Origin: Cellvibrio sp. pealriver
GTDB lineage: Bacteria > Pseudomonadota > Gammaproteobacteria > Pseudomonadales > Cellvibrionaceae
Direction of reading: 5' to 3'
DNA: 64,000 nt
Assembly: GCF_001183545.1 (NCBI RefSeq)
Contig: NZ_KQ236688.1
Span: 124,001 to 188,000 of the forward strand
Shown here piece by piece: positions 43,879 through 54,258 of this stretch. A program made the translations under genes and the position numbers. Numbering within the stretch: the first letter of the stretch is position 1; the number at the start of each line of letters is the position of its first letter. The notes below the pieces were generated by a model. That model was not told where the DNA came from, did no database searches, and saw nothing but the letters and a program-made list of their open reading frames with translations.

Positions 43879-45399
43879 ATGCCAACCGTGATTCGCCAGC
43901 AAGACCTGATCGACAGCGTCGCCGATGCGCTGCAATTTATCTCTTATTACCACCCCGTGGATTTTATCCAGGCCATCCATAAAGCCTACGAGCGCGAGCA
44001 AAACAAAGCCGCCAAGGACGCGATGGCGCAAATTCTTATCAACTCACGTATGTGTGCCATGGGGCATCGCCCGATTTGCCAGGACACCGGCATTGTCACT
44101 GTGTTTGTGACCGTGGGGATGGATGTTCAATGGGATGCGCAGATGAGCCTCACCGACATGGTGAACGAAGGTGTTCGCCGCGCTTACAACAATCCCGATA
44201 ACGTATTGCGTGCATCGATTCTGGCCGATCCGGACGGTGCCCGTAAAAACACCGGTGACAACACCCCTGCTGTGATCCACTACAACATAGTTCCGGGCAA
44301 TACCGTTGATGTACACGTAGCGGCTAAAGGTGGCGGATCTGAAGCAAAAACAAAATTTGCCATGCTCAACCCCTCTGACTCGGTTGTGGATTGGGTGTTG
44401 AAAGTCGTGCCCGAAATGGGTGCAGGTTGGTGCCCACCGGGCATGCTGGGAATCGGCATTGGTGGCACGGCGGAAAAAGCCATGCTGCTTGCCAAAGAGG
44501 CACTGCTTGATCCTGTCGATATCCAGGAGCTTCAAGCGCGCGGAGCCAGCGACCGCTACGAAGAATTGCGCATTGAGCTGTACGACAAAATTAATCGCTT
44601 GGGCATTGGTGCCCAAGGGCTGGGCGGTTTGACTACTGTAGTTGATGTGAAAATCAAAGATTACCCAACCCACGCTGCTAACAAAGCGATCGCGATCATC
44701 CCTAACTGCGCTGCAACGCGCCACGCACATTTTGTGTTGAATGGTTCTGGCCCTGCGTTCCAAACGCCACCGGCGTTGGAGGATTATCCGGAAATCAGTT
44801 GGGATGTAGGTAGCAGTGTTCGCCGCGTCAATCTGGATACCGTCACGCCAGAAGATGTGCTGGAGTGGAAAACCGGTGAGACGATTTTGCTCTCCGGCAA
44901 AATGTTAACCGGCCGCGATGCCGCACATAAAAAGATGACCGACCTGCTTGCCAAAGGTGAGCCGCTGCCAGTGGATCTCAAAGGTCGCTTCATTTATTAC
45001 GTCGGACCGGTTGACCCGGTGCGTGATGAAGTAGTCGGTCCAGCCGGTCCAACAACGGCTACCCGTATGGATAAATTCACTCGCACTATGTTGGAACAAA
45101 CGGGCTTGCTCGGGATGATCGGCAAATCCGAACGTGGCCCAACCGCCATTGAGGCGATACGCGATAACAAATCCGTTTACCTGATGGCAGTTGGCGGAGC
45201 GGCCTATCTGGTTGCGCAAGCGATCAAGTCATCCAAGGTATTGGGTTTTCCGGAATTGGGGATGGAAGCCATCTACGAATTTGATGTAAAAGACATGCCA
45301 GTGACAGTGGCGGTGGACTCACGTGGTGAATCCGTTCACACCACCGGCCCGCAAATCTGGAAGGCCAAAATAGAAGAAGGTGTAGTGACAGTCCAATAA
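43879..45399 (+). CDS. fumA: Class I fumarate hydratase (iron-sulfur)
   Basis: 506 aa cytoplasmic [4Fe-4S] enzyme of the citric acid cycle, fumarate to L-malate. Motifs include RMCAMGHRPICQDTGIVTVF with cluster-region cysteine, GGGSEAKTKFAMLNPSDS, GIGIGGTAEKAM, the second-domain NCAATRHAHFVLNGSGPAF, GPAGPTTATRMDKF and a C-terminal FPELGMEAIYEFDVKDMPVTVA-type segment. It is a single gene with its own promoter (possible -10 TAGAAT about 60 bp upstream) and terminator. The exact physiological paralogue (FumA, FumB or a tartrate dehydratase relative) is judged from full-length similarity. Confidence 0.93.
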   Translation: MPTVIRQQDLIDSVADALQFISYYHPVDFIQAIHKAYEREQNKAAKDAMAQILINSRMCAMGHRPICQDTGIVTVFVTVGMDVQWDAQMSLTDMVNEGVRRAYNNPDNVLRASILADPDGARKNTGDNTPAVIHYNIVPGNTVDVHVAAKGGGSEAKTKFAMLNPSDSVVDWVLKVVPEMGAGWCPPGMLGIGIGGTAEKAMLLAKEALLDPVDIQELQARGASDRYEELRIELYDKINRLGIGAQGLGGLTTVVDVKIKDYPTHAANKAIAIIPNCAATRHAHFVLNGSGPAFQTPPALEDYPEISWDVGSSVRRVNLDTVTPEDVLEWKTGETILLSGKMLTGRDAAHKKMTDLLAKGEPLPVDLKGRFIYYVGPVDPVRDEVVGPAGPTTATRMDKFTRTMLEQTGLLGMIGKSERGPTAIEAIRDNKSVYLMAVGGAAYLVAQAIKSSKVLGFPELGMEAIYEFDVKDMPVTVAVDSRGESVHTTGPQIWKAKIEEGVVTVQ

Positions 45400-45437
45400 A
45401 CATTGGCATTTAATATTGCATCGCTATAGATGATCAT

Positions 45438-45470
45438 AAAAAACCGGCAGTGAATAACTGCCGGTTTTTT
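45438..45470 (+). terminator. Intrinsic terminator of fumA
   Basis: AAAACCGGCAG, loop TGAATAA, CTGCCGGTTTT and further Ts. The following 45471-45693 is AT-rich intergenic DNA with no feature I can name. Confidence 0.92.
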
Positions 45471-45693
45471 TATGGCCGAAAATTAGAAAATATAAAAAAT
45501 AGAAATAAAAAAATAATGCATAGGCGTTTTCATTCTACGTTTTTTGGATACATATCAAGTCGCATTTCGATTATTAGTAAAAAATCGGTTAAACGAATTG
45601 CAAACAGAGCAAGCTGAAATAAACCTGCTAGTGTTAATCCATACTGTTCAAAAACAGGCGAGATTCTTGCCGCCCTGACTGTACAGTTTCACC

Positions 45694-46884
45694 ATGGAAT
45701 CAATGGAGTGGATTGCATTTATGCAGGTGAAAAACCTATTGCTCATTGTCTTCGCGTTGGTCGTTGGCTCACTGCTGGGAATTTATCTCCACCCTATTGC
45801 TGGCGTGGTGTTGGTATCGGCACTTCTGGCTTATGTGGTGTTGAGCAATCCCTTATCAATTCATTCTCCTATCGGGCGGCCAGCACAATCGCTTAATGGT
45901 AGCGGCACCGATACTACCGGCTCCCCAATTAATCACAATGCGCTAATTGAAACCAGTGTCATTGTGAATGAGGTTGTACAGGAAAGTATGAGCAATCTGG
46001 TGGCGCAGATTGGCATCCAGTCCGATGCAGTCAATACCCTGACCCAATCGTTTGAACAAATCAAAGCACTGCTGGAACAACAGCAGCAAGCGACGCAGCG
46101 GCTGTTGTATGAAATTGATGAAGATAAAAGCAGCGACAGTATTTCAGCGCGTATGAGTTTGTTTGCTGAAAACACCTATAACTTGCTCAATCAGTTTGTG
46201 GATACCACAGTCAATATGAGTGCCTCCTCAATGGAGCTGGTAGAAAAAGTAGGTGCTATTGCCGACCAAATGCCCGATGTCCTCAAAGCATTAAAGGACA
46301 TCGATCAAATTGCTGCGCAAACTAATTTACTTGCGCTGAATGCGGCAATTGAAGCCGCGCGTGCAGGTGAAAGTGGGCGAGGGTTCGCAGTTGTTGCCGA
46401 TGAGGTGCGGGCGCTCTCCAATCGCTCAGCCGGGTTTAGTTTGGAAATCCAAAAGCGTTTGAGAGGAATTGCTGGTGCCATTGATGATTTGACCCGTGTG
46501 GTAGGCGAGGTCGCATCGCAAGATATGACTTATGTGTTGCAAGCCAAAGCAGAAATGCAAACGGTCAGCGATAACCTGATCAAAAAAGCCGATAAAGACC
46601 AGTTAATAAATCACGATATGGAGGCGCTGGTTGGGCAGTTGGTAAACGCATTGCACGATGCGATCCGCGCACTGCAGTTTGAAGATATGTCAACGCAAAA
46701 TATGCGCTATACCATTCAACGCCTTGAAGAGCTGTTACCCATCAGTGCATCGCTCGAAGATGCCGACAAAGATTTTGCACGCCTTAGCCGTGAAATAGCC
46801 CGCTACCGTGAATCATCCTACCGCCAAAAACATAATCCAGTGTCGGCCAGTTCAGTTGAAAGTGGCTCAATCGATTTCTTCTAA
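45694..46884 (+). CDS. Short chemoreceptor-like membrane protein
   Basis: 396 aa. Two adjacent hydrophobic segments in the first ~50 residues ([18 protein letters not shown] and [18 protein letters not shown]) with no periplasmic sensor domain between them. The rest is cytoplasmic and includes the receptor hairpin tip [37 protein letters not shown], reached after an unusually short helical arm. The C-terminal part ([24 protein letters not shown]) differs from ordinary receptors. It heads the partner-switch and che cluster, 17 bp before the first STAS gene. The start is uncertain (45694, 45703 or 45721, none with a good site). It may sense membrane state or act as an adaptor. Confidence 0.85.
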   Translation: MESMEWIAFMQVKNLLLIVFALVVGSLLGIYLHPIAGVVLVSALLAYVVLSNPLSIHSPIGRPAQSLNGSGTDTTGSPINHNALIETSVIVNEVVQESMSNLVAQIGIQSDAVNTLTQSFEQIKALLEQQQQATQRLLYEIDEDKSSDSISARMSLFAENTYNLLNQFVDTTVNMSASSMELVEKVGAIADQMPDVLKALKDIDQIAAQTNLLALNAAIEAARAGESGRGFAVVADEVRALSNRSAGFSLEIQKRLRGIAGAIDDLTRVVGEVASQDMTYVLQAKAEMQTVSDNLIKKADKDQLINHDMEALVGQLVNALHDAIRALQFEDMSTQNMRYTIQRLEELLPISASLEDADKDFARLSREIARYRESSYRQKHNPVSASSVESGSIDFF

Positions 46885-46900
46885 TAAAGTGGAGTGTCTT

Positions 46901-47179
46901 ATGTCCAATCTTGCTGTCATTAGAATGCCAAAGCGTTTTGATTATTCCTCCAGTGCAGAATTTAATAATGCCATGGCTGCAGCATTAGAGCATCCAGGCA
47001 CCATTACCCTTGATTGCATAGAGTTGGAATATATCGATAGCGCGGGCATAGGTTTGTTGGTGATGTCGCAAAAAAAAGCCCAATCACGCCAATCAAAAAT
47101 TGTATTGACCAACTTGAAGTCATCCCCAAAGGAAATTTTACAGCTGGCAAACTTACAGAAAATTATTGATTTCAATTGA
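46901..47179 (+). CDS. STAS-domain anti-anti-sigma-factor-like protein
   Basis: 92 aa single STAS domain. The phosphorylation-site region LDCIELEYIDSAGIGLLVMS fits SpoIIAA/RsbV proteins, with the acceptor serine in DSAG. GGAG lies 6 nt before ATG 46901. It is the first of two STAS genes preceding a REC-PP2C-HATPase gene, so it is a likely target of that phosphatase and of its kinase-like domain. Confidence 0.88.
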   Translation: MSNLAVIRMPKRFDYSSSAEFNNAMAAALEHPGTITLDCIELEYIDSAGIGLLVMSQKKAQSRQSKIVLTNLKSSPKEILQLANLQKIIDFN

Positions 47180-47267
47180 CTCAACCATCGCCTTACAAGG
47201 TGTTACAGATAAAAGAGTTGAGAATATTGAAAGTATGGAAGGTAGTCATGTTATTAAAGGTGCAGCC

Positions 47268-47552
47268 ATGAGCCAGCAAGCAAACATTATACTTCCCAGC
47301 CGGTTTGATTACGGCTATCACAAAGAATTTCAGCGGCAATGTACAGAGCATCTCGACAATCAAAGCATTACAGGAATTGTGTTTGATTTTAGCCGGGTAG
47401 AGTATTTGGACAGTGCGGCATTGGGCATGATGATGATGTGGCAGCGCCGTGCGGTAGCTGCACAGAAAAAAATGATGATTAAGGGTGCAAAAGGTGCAAC
47501 GGCGCAAATATTGGAAATGGCAAATATGAAAAGGATATTCGAGTACATTTAA
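47268..47552 (+). CDS. STAS-domain anti-anti-sigma-factor-like protein
   Basis: 94 aa single STAS domain with the site region FDFSRVEYLDSAALGMMMMW, acceptor serine in DSAA. It is paralogous to the preceding gene. ATG 47268 follows AAAGG at 8 nt; the longer frame reaches into the previous gene and is unlikely. Its stop codon shares a base with the ATG of the next gene (TAATG), coupling its translation to the REC-PP2C protein. Confidence 0.87.
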   Translation: MSQQANIILPSRFDYGYHKEFQRQCTEHLDNQSITGIVFDFSRVEYLDSAALGMMMMWQRRAVAAQKKMMIKGAKGATAQILEMANMKRIFEYI

Positions 47553-49267
47553 TGGTCATCAGTGAACTTCAGGCAGCAGAGGCGCATTCAATTCTGGTCA
47601 TCGATGACGATGAATTCCTGAACGAGCTATTTTGTCAGTTTTTTCACAGCAAAGGCTTTATTACCGATTCGGCGCACAGTTTTTGCCAAGCTGTTGATCT
47701 ACTGAATTCAGGTCTTTGTGCGGATTTGATTTTACTGGATTATCAATTGGGTGATGGAACAGGTTTGGAATTGCTGGCGCAATTGAGTGATTACCTGCAA
47801 GAGCGACAAACCCCGGTGATTATGATCAGCGGCAATGAAGATCCGGTCTTTTTGGAACAATGTTTTGCCAGCGGTGTAGCAGATTACATTATCAAACCGG
47901 TGAACTTGTCGCTCTTGGCGCTCAAAGTCAGCGCCCTGATTAAATCAGTCAGTTTGCAGCGTCTTATCAGTTTGCAAAACAGGGAATTGGAGCGATTTAA
48001 ACAGGAAGCAGAACGTGAAGAATCTATTGCCAAGTTCACCTACGAATATTTGTTGCGTCAAAACAGCCAATCAATAGACGGTGTATCTATTTGGTTAAAG
48101 CCATCGACATCATTTAGCGGCGACATAGCCCTTGCAAAAATGTCACCCAGTGGCGATTTATATTTTTTGTTGGCAGATGCAACTGGCCATGGTTTATCTG
48201 CCGCTATTACCGTGATGCCGGTGGTATCGATTTTTAATAGCATGGTATCCAAAGGGTTTCACATCCAGCCCATAGTGACTGAAATTAACAAAAAGTTAAT
48301 TCGCGATACACCGCAAGACCGTTTTGTTGCCGCTGTGGTTATCCAATTGCATCAAGAGCAACAAGAAATCGAAGTATGGAATGGCGGTATGCCAACAGTG
48401 TACTGGGTGAATGATGGAAAAATTATTCACGCCTTCAAGTCACAGCACATGGCGCTCGGTATTTTGGAGGAAGATCTTTTTGATGCAAATGTTGTTAGCT
48501 GTGAAATCACCGCACATGGACACATTCTTGCTTATAGCGATGGTTTGATCGAAGAGACTAATGCTGAAGGCGCTTCTTTTTCATCGGCCAGGGTTGTGGA
48601 AGTAATCGAATCCAGGCCTGACAATTTGCAGCAGGCTTTGGCTCACGCACTTGCCGCGCACACAGGAAGAGAAAAATACCGGGACGATGTTTCCATTTGT
48701 ACGCTGGAGCCTAGCTTGGTGTTGGCCAGTTGCCTGCAGCAACTGCGCGATAGTTTGAGCCAAGGTTGTGTGCAGGAGGATATCGGTGATTTTTCCTGGA
48801 GCGTCAAAATATCCGGAAAAAAAATTGCTAGCTGTGAGATTCCACCCTTGTGCAATAAATTTTTGCAGTATCTGGAGATAAATCAGCATCTTTGCCAAAT
48901 CGTTTTTCTGGTTGTCAGTGAAATGATCAGTAATGCCATAGATCATGGCATTTTGAAATTGGAATCATCCCTTAAAGAAACAGCGGATGGTTTTACCTAT
49001 TATTTTCGTGAGCGAGAGCGTCGTCTTGAGCAATTAACCAGTACGGATACGATTGAGTTGCGGTTGCTGTGGGAAACCAATGCCCAGCAGCCGAAATTAC
49101 ATATCAGCGTACAAGACAGTGGCGCAGGTTATTGTTACAACGAACGTAACTCTCAAGAAAATGATGGGCTATCAGGTCGCGGATTACAGTTAATCCGCAA
49201 CCTTGCGCAGCAGGTGGAAGTAGTAGCGCCAGGCAATTTAATCAGGGCCGTGATAAGCCCGTTTTAA
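47552..49267 (+). CDS. Receiver-PP2C phosphatase-HATPase partner-switching regulator
   Basis: 571 aa with three domains. A receiver (about 10-130) carries the acidic pair VIDDDE, phospho-acceptor LLDYQLGDG and KPVN lysine. A PP2C/SpoIIE phosphatase (about 170-370) has FSGDIALAKMSPSG, ADATGHGLSAAI and YSDGLIEETN. A C-terminal GHKL/RsbW-like ATPase has SEMISNAIDHG (N box), DSGAGY and GRGLQLI. It combines the switch phosphatase and anti-sigma-type kinase in one chain, governed by phosphorylation of its receiver, presumably by the CheA encoded just downstream. The two STAS proteins upstream are the expected substrates. Confidence 0.9.
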   Translation: MVISELQAAEAHSILVIDDDEFLNELFCQFFHSKGFITDSAHSFCQAVDLLNSGLCADLILLDYQLGDGTGLELLAQLSDYLQERQTPVIMISGNEDPVFLEQCFASGVADYIIKPVNLSLLALKVSALIKSVSLQRLISLQNRELERFKQEAEREESIAKFTYEYLLRQNSQSIDGVSIWLKPSTSFSGDIALAKMSPSGDLYFLLADATGHGLSAAITVMPVVSIFNSMVSKGFHIQPIVTEINKKLIRDTPQDRFVAAVVIQLHQEQQEIEVWNGGMPTVYWVNDGKIIHAFKSQHMALGILEEDLFDANVVSCEITAHGHILAYSDGLIEETNAEGASFSSARVVEVIESRPDNLQQALAHALAAHTGREKYRDDVSICTLEPSLVLASCLQQLRDSLSQGCVQEDIGDFSWSVKISGKKIASCEIPPLCNKFLQYLEINQHLCQIVFLVVSEMISNAIDHGILKLESSLKETADGFTYYFRERERRLEQLTSTDTIELRLLWETNAQQPKLHISVQDSGAGYCYNERNSQENDGLSGRGLQLIRNLAQQVEVVAPGNLIRAVISPF

Positions 49268-49292
49268 TGGTGACGATAAGGGTCTTAGGTGT

Positions 49293-49658
49293 ATGAGCAA
49301 ACAAGTATTGATTGTGGATGATTCAGTCTCTGTCCGGCAAATGGTAGAGGCAACACTGAAATCGGCGGGTTATTCGGTCAGTACCGCAAAAGATGGTCTT
49401 GAAGCATTTAATATGTGCAAGGCCAGAAGTTTTGATTTTATTTTAACGGATCAAAACATGCCGAACATGGACGGTCTGACATTTATTAAATCTGCCCGCG
49501 CACTGCCTTCACATTCACGCACACCCATCGTGGTGTTGACCACAGAAGCAAGTGACGCGATGAAAGCCCAAGGGCGCGCAGCAGGCGCAACCGGATGGAT
49601 GGTAAAGCCATTTGATCCCGCCAAGCTGCTGGAAATTGCTAAAAAAGTGATGGGGTAA
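49293..49658 (+). CDS. cheY: CheY-family response regulator
   Basis: 121 aa, a lone receiver domain. The acidic pair VDDS, the phospho-acceptor aspartate in LTDQNMPNMDGLTF (Asp at about residue 53), threonine in VVLTTEAS and lysine in VKPFDP are all present. It lies directly before cheA, as in cluster II (F7) systems of Pseudomonas, and is likely the cluster's own output or phosphate sink. It does not show the CheY1-type motor-binding sequence clearly. Confidence 0.92.
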   Translation: MSKQVLIVDDSVSVRQMVEATLKSAGYSVSTAKDGLEAFNMCKARSFDFILTDQNMPNMDGLTFIKSARALPSHSRTPIVVLTTEASDAMKAQGRAAGATGWMVKPFDPAKLLEIAKKVMG

Positions 49659-49699
49659 ACACGGGGCGCGTGCCGCCAAAAAATGCGCAGGATGTGGAT

Positions 49700-51712
49700 A
49701 TGTCAATCGACATGCAACAATTTCACGCTGTTTTTTTTGAGGAAAGTCAGGAACACCTCGAAGAAATGGAGCAGCTGTTGTTAGCGCTGGATCTGGAAAA
49801 TCCGGATCCGGAAATGCTCAACAGTATTTTTCGTGCAGCCCATTCCATTAAAGGCGGCAGTGGTATCTTCGGGTTTGATGCGCTGGGCAGCGTAACCCAT
49901 ATTATGGAAAATCTATTGGATAAAATCCGCAAGGGGCAGATGGGTATTGTTGCCGGGATGGTGGATTTATTTTTACGTTCGGTTGATCAGTTAAAAAGTA
50001 TTTTGCACAGTTATCGCAGTGGCGGCGAAATCGATTGGGCTGCCGTGCATACCCTCACCAGTGAATTGGAGTTGGTGACCGCAGGAAAGCGTCAAGACCA
50101 AAAAAACAATAAAGAAAGCGAGCAAGGCTATGGCTTTTTTAATCAGCTAGACACGGCTCCTGTAGAAGAAACCTATGGCTTTTTTGATGAGCCTGTTGCC
50201 GATGATGGTTTTGGTTTTTTCGAGGATTTGCCAGTAGCCACTGCAACAGATTTCAATACTACAGTTTCAAATACTATAGCTTCCAATACAACCGGCGCCA
50301 TGACGGAGGTTCCTGTTACTGCAGTTACTCGTGAGGTAGCGAGTAAGGATGTATTTGGCTTTTTTGAAGACTTATTAGTGCCCGAGTCTAGCTCGCCAGA
50401 AAAAATAGATTCTTCATCTGAAATTCCCAGCACAACGACTACCGCAACTACCTCCGTTAAAACCAAACCGGAAGCCTCAGCGCCCGTCATATCCAAATCC
50501 AAAACTGCTGATCAGGTCAGTGTAGAAAGTTCATCCATTCGCGTTGATGTCGCCAAGGTAGATCAGCTGATTAATCTGGTGGGTGAGATTGTCATAACCC
50601 AATCCATGATGAGCCTATTGGGCAAAAGTCTTGAAGGTGCGTTAGCTGAAAAATTCCAAACTGTTGCGGGTGAGTTGGAACGCAATACACGCGAAATTCA
50701 GGAAGCGGTCATGTCTATCCGTATGTTGCCGGTGTCTTTTGTATTCAATCGATTCCCGCGTGTTGTGCGTGATCTCTCCACCAAGTTGGGTAAACAAATT
50801 GATTTAGTGATTGAAGGTGGCGAAACAGAGTTAGATAAAGGTCTTACCGAAAAATTGGTCGATCCTCTCACGCATTTGGTGCGCAATAGTATTGACCACG
50901 GTATAGAGGCTGCGGAGGTGCGTCGCGCACGTGGGAAAAATCCTACCGGAAAAGTGGTGCTACGTGCTGCACAGCAAGGCGGCAATATCGTAATCAGTAT
51001 CAGCGATGATGGCGGTGGCTTGAATCGTGAACGCATTTTGGAAAAAGCGCGTGAAAATAATATTAGTGTCAGTGAAAACCCTAAAGATGAAGAAGTGTGG
51101 CAATTAATTTTTGCACCCGGGTTTTCCACTGCAGCTGAAGTAACGGATGTGTCCGGCCGTGGTGTGGGCATGGATGTTGTAAAGCGCAATGTACAAAGTT
51201 TGGGTGGGCGTATTGATATTGAATCACGTACCGGACAGGGCGCTACCTTTACCATTCATTTACCGCTGACATTGGCCATTGTTGATGGCATGTGCGTGTC
51301 GGTTGGCGACCAAACTTTTATTGTGCCACTGGTGCATATTGTGGAATCCATGCAGCCATCGCCAAAAGATATTAAAACCCTGGCAGGTGATGATCAGCTA
51401 TTGCATGTGCGCAATGAATATTGGCCGATTTTACCGCTGCATAAAATCATGCAACTGGACTCACAATTTACCGATGCAAGCAAAGGCATAGTGGTATTGA
51501 TTGAAACCACAAAGTACCGTTTTGCATTGTTTGTTGATGCATTGGTTGGGCAGCAGCAAGTCGTTATTAAAAGCCTTGAGCAGCATTACAAACGCGTACA
51601 GGGCGTTGCAGGTGCCACGATTATGGGTGACGGCAGCGTAGCCCTGATTCTGGATGTGGAATCGCTTGCGCTCAGTGTCAATCACAATGTGAATTTTGCG
51701 GCGGCAGTGTAA
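49700..51712 (+). CDS. cheA: Chemotaxis histidine kinase CheA
   Basis: 670 aa. The P1/Hpt domain has the phospho-acceptor His48 in FRAAHSIKGGSG. A long low-complexity linker (about 130-280) holds four short GFF motifs. The dimerisation domain runs from VDQLINLVGEIVI. The HATPase has LVRNSIDHGIE (N box), DDGGGL and DVSGRGVGMDVV. The C-terminal CheW-like P5 domain starts near TLAIVDGMCV. ATG 49700 follows AGGA at 7 nt; the GTG at 49670 lacks a site and would add 10 residues. A conventional P2 domain is not visible. It lies 41 bp after cheY. Confidence 0.93.
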   Translation: MSIDMQQFHAVFFEESQEHLEEMEQLLLALDLENPDPEMLNSIFRAAHSIKGGSGIFGFDALGSVTHIMENLLDKIRKGQMGIVAGMVDLFLRSVDQLKSILHSYRSGGEIDWAAVHTLTSELELVTAGKRQDQKNNKESEQGYGFFNQLDTAPVEETYGFFDEPVADDGFGFFEDLPVATATDFNTTVSNTIASNTTGAMTEVPVTAVTREVASKDVFGFFEDLLVPESSSPEKIDSSSEIPSTTTTATTSVKTKPEASAPVISKSKTADQVSVESSSIRVDVAKVDQLINLVGEIVITQSMMSLLGKSLEGALAEKFQTVAGELERNTREIQEAVMSIRMLPVSFVFNRFPRVVRDLSTKLGKQIDLVIEGGETELDKGLTEKLVDPLTHLVRNSIDHGIEAAEVRRARGKNPTGKVVLRAAQQGGNIVISISDDGGGLNRERILEKARENNISVSENPKDEEVWQLIFAPGFSTAAEVTDVSGRGVGMDVVKRNVQSLGGRIDIESRTGQGATFTIHLPLTLAIVDGMCVSVGDQTFIVPLVHIVESMQPSPKDIKTLAGDDQLLHVRNEYWPILPLHKIMQLDSQFTDASKGIVVLIETTKYRFALFVDALVGQQQVVIKSLEQHYKRVQGVAGATIMGDGSVALILDVESLALSVNHNVNFAAAV

Positions 51713-51744
51713 TTTTAAAATCAGGTAATTTGAGGTAGCGGCGT

Positions 51745-52245
51745 ATGGAACCGGCAGCATCACCTGCGGCAAATAATATCAAGCAGGAATTTCTCACCTT
51801 TACATTAGGCGATGAAAATTATGCGATCGATATTCTCACGGTTAAAGAAATTCGTGGTTACGAGTCAGTAACCAAAATTGCCAATGCGCCGCCCTTTATA
51901 AAAGGCGTGATTAATTTACGCGGCGATATAGTACCTATTGTTGATTTGCGTATTAAATTTGATGTGGGCAATGTCACTTACGATGAGTTTACCATAGTGA
52001 TTGTGTTGCATATCCACAGCCGTATTGTCGGCATAGTAGTGGATGGCGTTTCCGATGTGGTGAGTTTGGAGAAAGAACAGTTGCGGCCGCCTCCGGATTT
52101 TGGCGTCGCCTTTAACAGCCGTTATTTATTAGGGCTGGCAACAGTGAACGAACAAATGATTATTTTGGTGGATATTAATGAGCTGATATCGAGTGAAGAG
52201 CTGGGCTTGTTTGATTCACCTGAAGCAACTGGCGCAAGTGCATAA
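51745..52245 (+). CDS. cheW: Chemotaxis coupling protein CheW
   Basis: 166 aa. The CheW fold starts [23 protein letters not shown] and includes [22 protein letters not shown] and a central [21 protein letters not shown]. It bridges CheA to the soluble receptor encoded 12 bp later. GAGG lies 8 nt before the ATG. It is slightly long for the family, with a short N-terminal extension and an acidic C-terminal tail. Confidence 0.93.
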   Translation: MEPAASPAANNIKQEFLTFTLGDENYAIDILTVKEIRGYESVTKIANAPPFIKGVINLRGDIVPIVDLRIKFDVGNVTYDEFTIVIVLHIHSRIVGIVVDGVSDVVSLEKEQLRPPPDFGVAFNSRYLLGLATVNEQMIILVDINELISSEELGLFDSPEATGASA

Positions 52246-52257
52246 GGAGCAAATTCA

Positions 52258-54258
52258 ATGAACATTATCAATCTTTTTAACGCAGGTTCCGGCAACAAAC
52301 ATATTAAAGTGAATGAGCGTGAATATGAAAACATGCGCGGACAAATAGCTGCTATTAACCGTGTTCAAGCGGTCATTGAATTTGCACTGGATGGAACCAT
52401 ACTCAATGCCAATCAAAACTTCCTCGATGCAATGGGCTACAGCCTCGACGAAATTAAAGGTAAGCATCACAGTATATTTGTTGAGCCAGCATATAAAGCC
52501 AGTCAGGAATATCGTTTATTTTGGGATCGCCTGGGGCGTGGTGATTTTGAAGCAGGTCAATACAAACGTATCGGTCGCGGCGGAAAAGAAGTGTGGATAC
52601 AGGCCAGCTATAACCCCATCCTTAATGCAGAAGGGTGCCCTGTTAAAGTGGTGAAATATGCAACGGATATCACGCAGGATGCACTCAAAAAAATTGAAGC
52701 TGATCACCAGCTAAATAGGATTTTGGGGGCTTTGAATACAACGACCACCAACGTCATGGTGGCCGATACCGGGCGCAATATTATTTACATGAATAAATCT
52801 GTTGAAACCATGTTGCGTGCTGCGGAAGCTGATCTGCGTACAGTGCTACCGCATTTTTCTGTCGATAAAATTGTGGGCAGTAATATGGATATCTTCCATA
52901 AAAATCCAATGCATCAAATGAAATTATTGGAGTCCCTGACCACAACCTACACATCAAACATTGTAGTCGGCAAGCGACATTTTCGTTTAGTGGCTAACCC
53001 TATTTTCAATAAAGAAGGTATGCGTCTCGGCTCAGTGGTCGAGTGGCTTGACCGCACTGTTGAAGTTGCTGTTGAGTCTGAAGTGAATAGACTTGTTGAA
53101 GCTGCGGCGGCGGGGGATTTTAGTGAGCGTATCAGCACCGATGGAAAAGAAGGGTTCTTTTTAAAGCTGACAGAAGGATTGAATAGTCTTGTCTACACTG
53201 CTGATAAAGGCCTTAATGATGTGGTGCGTGTATTAAGTGCAGTATCGAAAGGCGATTTGACTGAACGGATAGATGAGGATTATTCCGGAACATTTGGTGA
53301 TTTAAAAAATTATTGTAACGAAACTACCGAAAGCCTGAGCAAAATGCTGAGCGATATTCGCAGCGCAGCCGATATGATTTTTACTGCCTCCAGTGAAATT
53401 GCACAGGGCAATGCCGATCTTTCCAGCAGAACAGAGCAGCAAGCAGCGAATCTGGAAGAGACTGCTTCATCAATGGAGGAGATTACCTCCACGGTGAAAT
53501 TAAATGCGGATAACGCCAAGCAAGCGAATGTATTGGCGGAACAAGCTTCTACAGTGGCCACCGATGGTGGAGCACTAATCCAGCAAGTGGTATCCACGAT
53601 GAATGCGATTAATGAATCGGCACGCAAGATTTCCGACATTATTGGCGTGATTGATGGTATCGCCTTCCAAACCAATATTCTCGCGTTGAATGCGGCCGTG
53701 GAAGCGGCACGTGCGGGTGATCAGGGGCGTGGGTTTGCAGTCGTTGCGTCTGAAGTTCGCACACTTGCACAGCGCTCGGCCAATGCCGCAAAAGATATTA
53801 AAGCGCTCATTTCTGATTCGGTGCAAAAAATTGATAGCGGCAATCAGTTGGTGGGTAAATCGGGCGATACGATGAAAGAAATTGTCAGTTCGATTAAGCG
53901 TGTAAATGACATCATGGCAGAGATTGCAGCGGCTTCTGCAGAGCAGTCTGCTGGCATTGAAGAAGTATCTACAGCGGTCTCGCAAATGGATGAGATGACA
54001 CAACAAAATGCCGCCTTGGTTGAACAGGCAGCGGCAGCCGCAGAAAGTTTGCAATCACAAGCGGATCAGTTGACGCGCAACGTGGCGCAATTCCGCTTGG
54101 ATGAATCGCAAGTGGAAATAACATCTGCGCAGCGCTTGCCTGCATCGCGCGCGGCTACAAAAGTAACCGCGAAAGCCCCTGTTAAAAGAGCACCTGCTGC
54201 CAATAAAAAACTCACGCCGCCCAGTTCGTCGGCTGAAGATGAGTGGGAACAATTTTAA
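52258..54258 (+). CDS. Soluble PAS-PAS-HAMP chemoreceptor with CheR-docking tail
   Basis: 666 aa, no membrane segment. PAS 1 (about 35-150, with the [10 protein letters not shown] pattern common in PAS receptors), PAS 2 (about 155-285), HAMP-like region (about 290-360), then the signalling domain with the hairpin tip [26 protein letters not shown]. The last five residues are E-W-E-Q-F after a flexible A/P/K-rich linker, matching the xWxxF pentapeptide that tethers CheR. It resembles the cytoplasmic Aer-2/McpB receptor of Pseudomonas cluster II in location and tail. It probably senses redox or an internal ligand; no haem-binding residue could be assigned. Confidence 0.92.
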   Translation: MNIINLFNAGSGNKHIKVNEREYENMRGQIAAINRVQAVIEFALDGTILNANQNFLDAMGYSLDEIKGKHHSIFVEPAYKASQEYRLFWDRLGRGDFEAGQYKRIGRGGKEVWIQASYNPILNAEGCPVKVVKYATDITQDALKKIEADHQLNRILGALNTTTTNVMVADTGRNIIYMNKSVETMLRAAEADLRTVLPHFSVDKIVGSNMDIFHKNPMHQMKLLESLTTTYTSNIVVGKRHFRLVANPIFNKEGMRLGSVVEWLDRTVEVAVESEVNRLVEAAAAGDFSERISTDGKEGFFLKLTEGLNSLVYTADKGLNDVVRVLSAVSKGDLTERIDEDYSGTFGDLKNYCNETTESLSKMLSDIRSAADMIFTASSEIAQGNADLSSRTEQQAANLEETASSMEEITSTVKLNADNAKQANVLAEQASTVATDGGALIQQVVSTMNAINESARKISDIIGVIDGIAFQTNILALNAAVEAARAGDQGRGFAVVASEVRTLAQRSANAAKDIKALISDSVQKIDSGNQLVGKSGDTMKEIVSSIKRVNDIMAEIAAASAEQSAGIEEVSTAVSQMDEMTQQNAALVEQAAAAAESLQSQADQLTRNVAQFRLDESQVEITSAQRLPASRAATKVTAKAPVKRAPAANKKLTPPSSSAEDEWEQF

